8,602 bases of DNA. Origin: Lautropia sp. Its GTDB lineage: Bacteria > Pseudomonadota > Gammaproteobacteria > Burkholderiales > Burkholderiaceae_E. The position numbers were made by a program, and so were the translations under genes. Of the stretch, positions 7,170 to 8,602 are shown piece by piece. A model generated the notes under the pieces. That model was not told where the DNA came from, searched no databases, and saw only the letters and a list, made by a program, of their open reading frames with translations. How positions within the stretch are numbered: the stretch's first letter is position 1; every line of letters begins with the position of its first letter. The DNA is taken from NCBI GenBank assembly GCA_013813615.1, contig JACCRJ010000506.1, positions 1-8,602 on the forward strand, read 5' to 3'.

Positions 7170-8336
7170 TCAACGCACGATCAGGTTGTCGCGGTGTATC
7201 AGTTCCGGCTCCTCGGTGAAGCCAAGGATCGCCTCGATCCGGCTCGACGGCTGCCGCATCACCCGCCGCGCGTCGTTGCTGGCGTAGTTGACCAGCCCGC
7301 GAGCCAGTTCGCGGCCGTCAGGCCCGAGTATCGCCACCAGTTCGCCGCGTTCGAACTCACCGCGCACTTCCGTTACACCGATCGGCAGCAGGCTGCGCCC
7401 GCTCGACAGCAGCGCCGTCACCGCCCCCTGGTCGAGGACCACGGCGCCGCGCAGTTGCAGGTGGTCGGCCATCCATTTCTTGCGGGCAGCAAGCCGTGGC
7501 GTCTGCGCGGTGAAGCGGGTGCCGACCGCCTCATCCTGCATCAACCGCACCAGCACATCCGGCTCGCGTCCCGAACAGACGACGGTGGAGGCGCCGCTCG
7601 AGGCCGCCCGCTTCGCCGCAAGTACCTTGGTGATCATGCCGCCCTTGCCGAGCGACGAGCCGGCGCCACCTGCCATCGCCTCCAGCGTGGGGTCGCCCGC
7701 GCGGACCTCCGAGAGCAGGCGGGCATCCGGCTGCTTGCGGGGATCCGCGGTGAAGAGCCCCGCCTGGTCGGTCAGGATAACCAGCAGCTCGGCCTCGATC
7801 AGGTTGCTCACCAGCGCGGCCAGCGTGTCGTTGTCGCCCACCTTGATCTCGTCGGTGACCACGGTGTCGTTCTCGTTGACGATGGGCAGGACGCCGAGCT
7901 TGAGCAGCGTCAGCAGCGTGGCGCGGGCGTTCAGGTAGCGCTTGCGATCGGCGAGGTCGTCGTGCGTCAGCAGGATCTGCGCGGTCATGATGCCGTGACG
8001 GCGAAAGCTGCTCTCGTACGCCTGCACCAGGCCCATCTGCCCGATCGCCGCCGCGGCCTGCAGCTCGTGCATTTCCCGCGGCCGACGCTTCCAGCCAAGC
8101 CGCTTCATGCCCTCCGCCACCGCGCCGGACGACACCAGGATGATCTCGGGCGCCTCGTCGGGCGGCGTCCCGGGACCGGCATCCGCAGCCGGAGCCGACG
8201 CACCAAGCGGCAGCGTCCGGATCCGGGCGATCTGTTCACACCAGTGGGCAATCGCCGCCAGGTCAAGTCCCTTGCCCTCGTCCGTGACCAGCGACGAGCC
8301 GACCTTGACGACGATCCGTCCTGCACGCCGCCTCAT
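7170..8336 (-). CDS. proB: Glutamate 5-kinase
   Basis: ProB phosphorylates L-glutamate to gamma-glutamyl phosphate, the first and usually proline-inhibited step of proline synthesis in the cytosol. This 388-residue protein has the amino-acid kinase domain: VVKVGSSL with Lys11, VSSGAVAEG (68-76), [10 protein letters not shown] (154-163), KVGDND (165-170), and LGKGGMITK (229-237). A PUA domain fills about 292-370. It is about 20 residues longer than E. coli ProB. Most of the excess is an Ala/Pro/Gly/Asp-rich insertion at about residues 43-62, just before the IILVSSGA strand. The ATG shares its A with the obg stop (TGATG), so translation is coupled and no separate strong ribosome site is needed. 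obg-proB adjacency is common in proteobacteria. No proA is in the window. Confidence 0.97.
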   Translation of the reverse strand: MRRRAGRIVVKVGSSLVTDEGKGLDLAAIAHWCEQIARIRTLPLGASAPAADAGPGTPPDEAPEIILVSSGAVAEGMKRLGWKRRPREMHELQAAAAIGQMGLVQAYESSFRRHGIMTAQILLTHDDLADRKRYLNARATLLTLLKLGVLPIVNENDTVVTDEIKVGDNDTLAALVSNLIEAELLVILTDQAGLFTADPRKQPDARLLSEVRAGDPTLEAMAGGAGSSLGKGGMITKVLAAKRAASSGASTVVCSGREPDVLVRLMQDEAVGTRFTAQTPRLAARKKWMADHLQLRGAVVLDQGAVTALLSSGRSLLPIGVTEVRGEFERGELVAILGPDGRELARGLVNYASNDARRVMRQPSSRIEAILGFTEEPELIHRDNLIVR

Positions 8337-8602
8337 CAGGCGGCAGCCCCCGGACGTTCCTCCGGGCCTTCCGGCGAGCCGTCCGGCTGCTCATCAGGCT
8401 GTCCATCCGGCTGCTCATCCGACGGATCGGCCGGCGGATCGTCGCGGTCGAAGCGCACGTCATGGGCCCGGGTTTCACCCGCCTGCATGCCGAGTACGTA
8501 CTCGCCGATCGCGAAACAGAGTTCGCGGCAGCCTTCGCCGGTGAGCGCGGAAATGCTGAACACCGGCCCCGGCCAGTCCAGACCCTTCACCACCGCGGCC
8601 CG
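8336..8602 (-). CDS. obg: GTPase Obg/CgtA, C-terminal part (runs off the right edge)
   Basis: Only the last 88 codons are present; the 5' part lies beyond the window. The segment [18 protein letters not shown] matches the end of the Obg G domain, where SAL is the G5 motif contacting guanine. An acidic, Pro-rich C-terminal tail of about 45 residues follows, containing [14 protein letters not shown]. Obg proteins act in 50S ribosome assembly and stringent-response control, and variable acidic tails are known in the family. The stop codon overlaps the proB start by one base. The N-terminal Obg fold and G1-G4 motifs cannot be checked here. Confidence 0.9.
   Translation of the reverse strand, partial: RAAVVKGLDWPGPVFSISALTGEGCRELCFAIGEYVLGMQAGETRAHDVRFDRDDPPADPSDEQPDGQPDEQPDGSPEGPEERPGAAA
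8384..8419. repeat. In-frame 12-bp tandem repeat in the obg tail
   Basis: Three adjacent 12-bp units (plus strand CGGCTGCTCATC, AGGCTGTCCATC, CGGCTGCTCATC) encode DEQP, DGQP and DEQP on the minus strand. The outer copies are identical and the middle one differs at 3 of 12 positions. Since the unit is a multiple of three, copy-number change would keep the obg frame and leave the proB start intact. Confidence 0.75.

Overview
The window is GC-rich and densely packed. Apart from one short open frame at the left edge, all genes lie on the minus strand, so transcription runs right to left. It looks like ordinary chromosome from a high-GC proteobacterium. The obg-proB pair, EttA, the DUF3617 exported protein and the YeaE-type reductase suggest a Gammaproteobacterium, perhaps Xanthomonadales/Steroidobacterales-like. 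That placement rests on protein resemblance recalled from memory and is only moderately sure. I see no transposase, integrase, phage gene, CRISPR array, tRNA or rRNA gene.

Read in the direction of transcription: (1) The 3' end of obg (GTPase Obg/CgtA) enters at the right edge, and its stop codon overlaps the start of proB (glutamate 5-kinase) by one base. (2) A 45-residue exported or lipoprotein-like peptide gene follows at 6941-7078. Its Shine-Dalgarno sequence matches the 16S rRNA 3' tail over 13 bases, and a strong hairpin lies just downstream. (3) A compact four-gene unit comes next: a beta-hydroxyacid dehydrogenase, an S41-family serine protease lipoprotein, a small lipoprotein of unknown family (ATGA overlap with the protease), and a YeaE-type aldo/keto reductase starting 4 bases after the lipoprotein stop. 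(4) A 237-base spacer carries a 12-bp tandem repeat. (5) ettA (ABC-F translation factor) is followed 18 bases later by a DUF3617 exported protein. (6) A plus-strand open frame with one membrane segment ends at 215, converging on the DUF3617 gene.

Functionally the window mixes housekeeping genes (ribosome biogenesis, proline synthesis, translation throttling) with an accessory unit of two oxidoreductases and two cell-envelope lipoproteins. Nothing amounts to an obviously new system. The best leads are the small-peptide gene with its extreme ribosome binding site, the co-translated protease/lipoprotein pair, and sequence departures in the dehydrogenase, ProB and the reductase.
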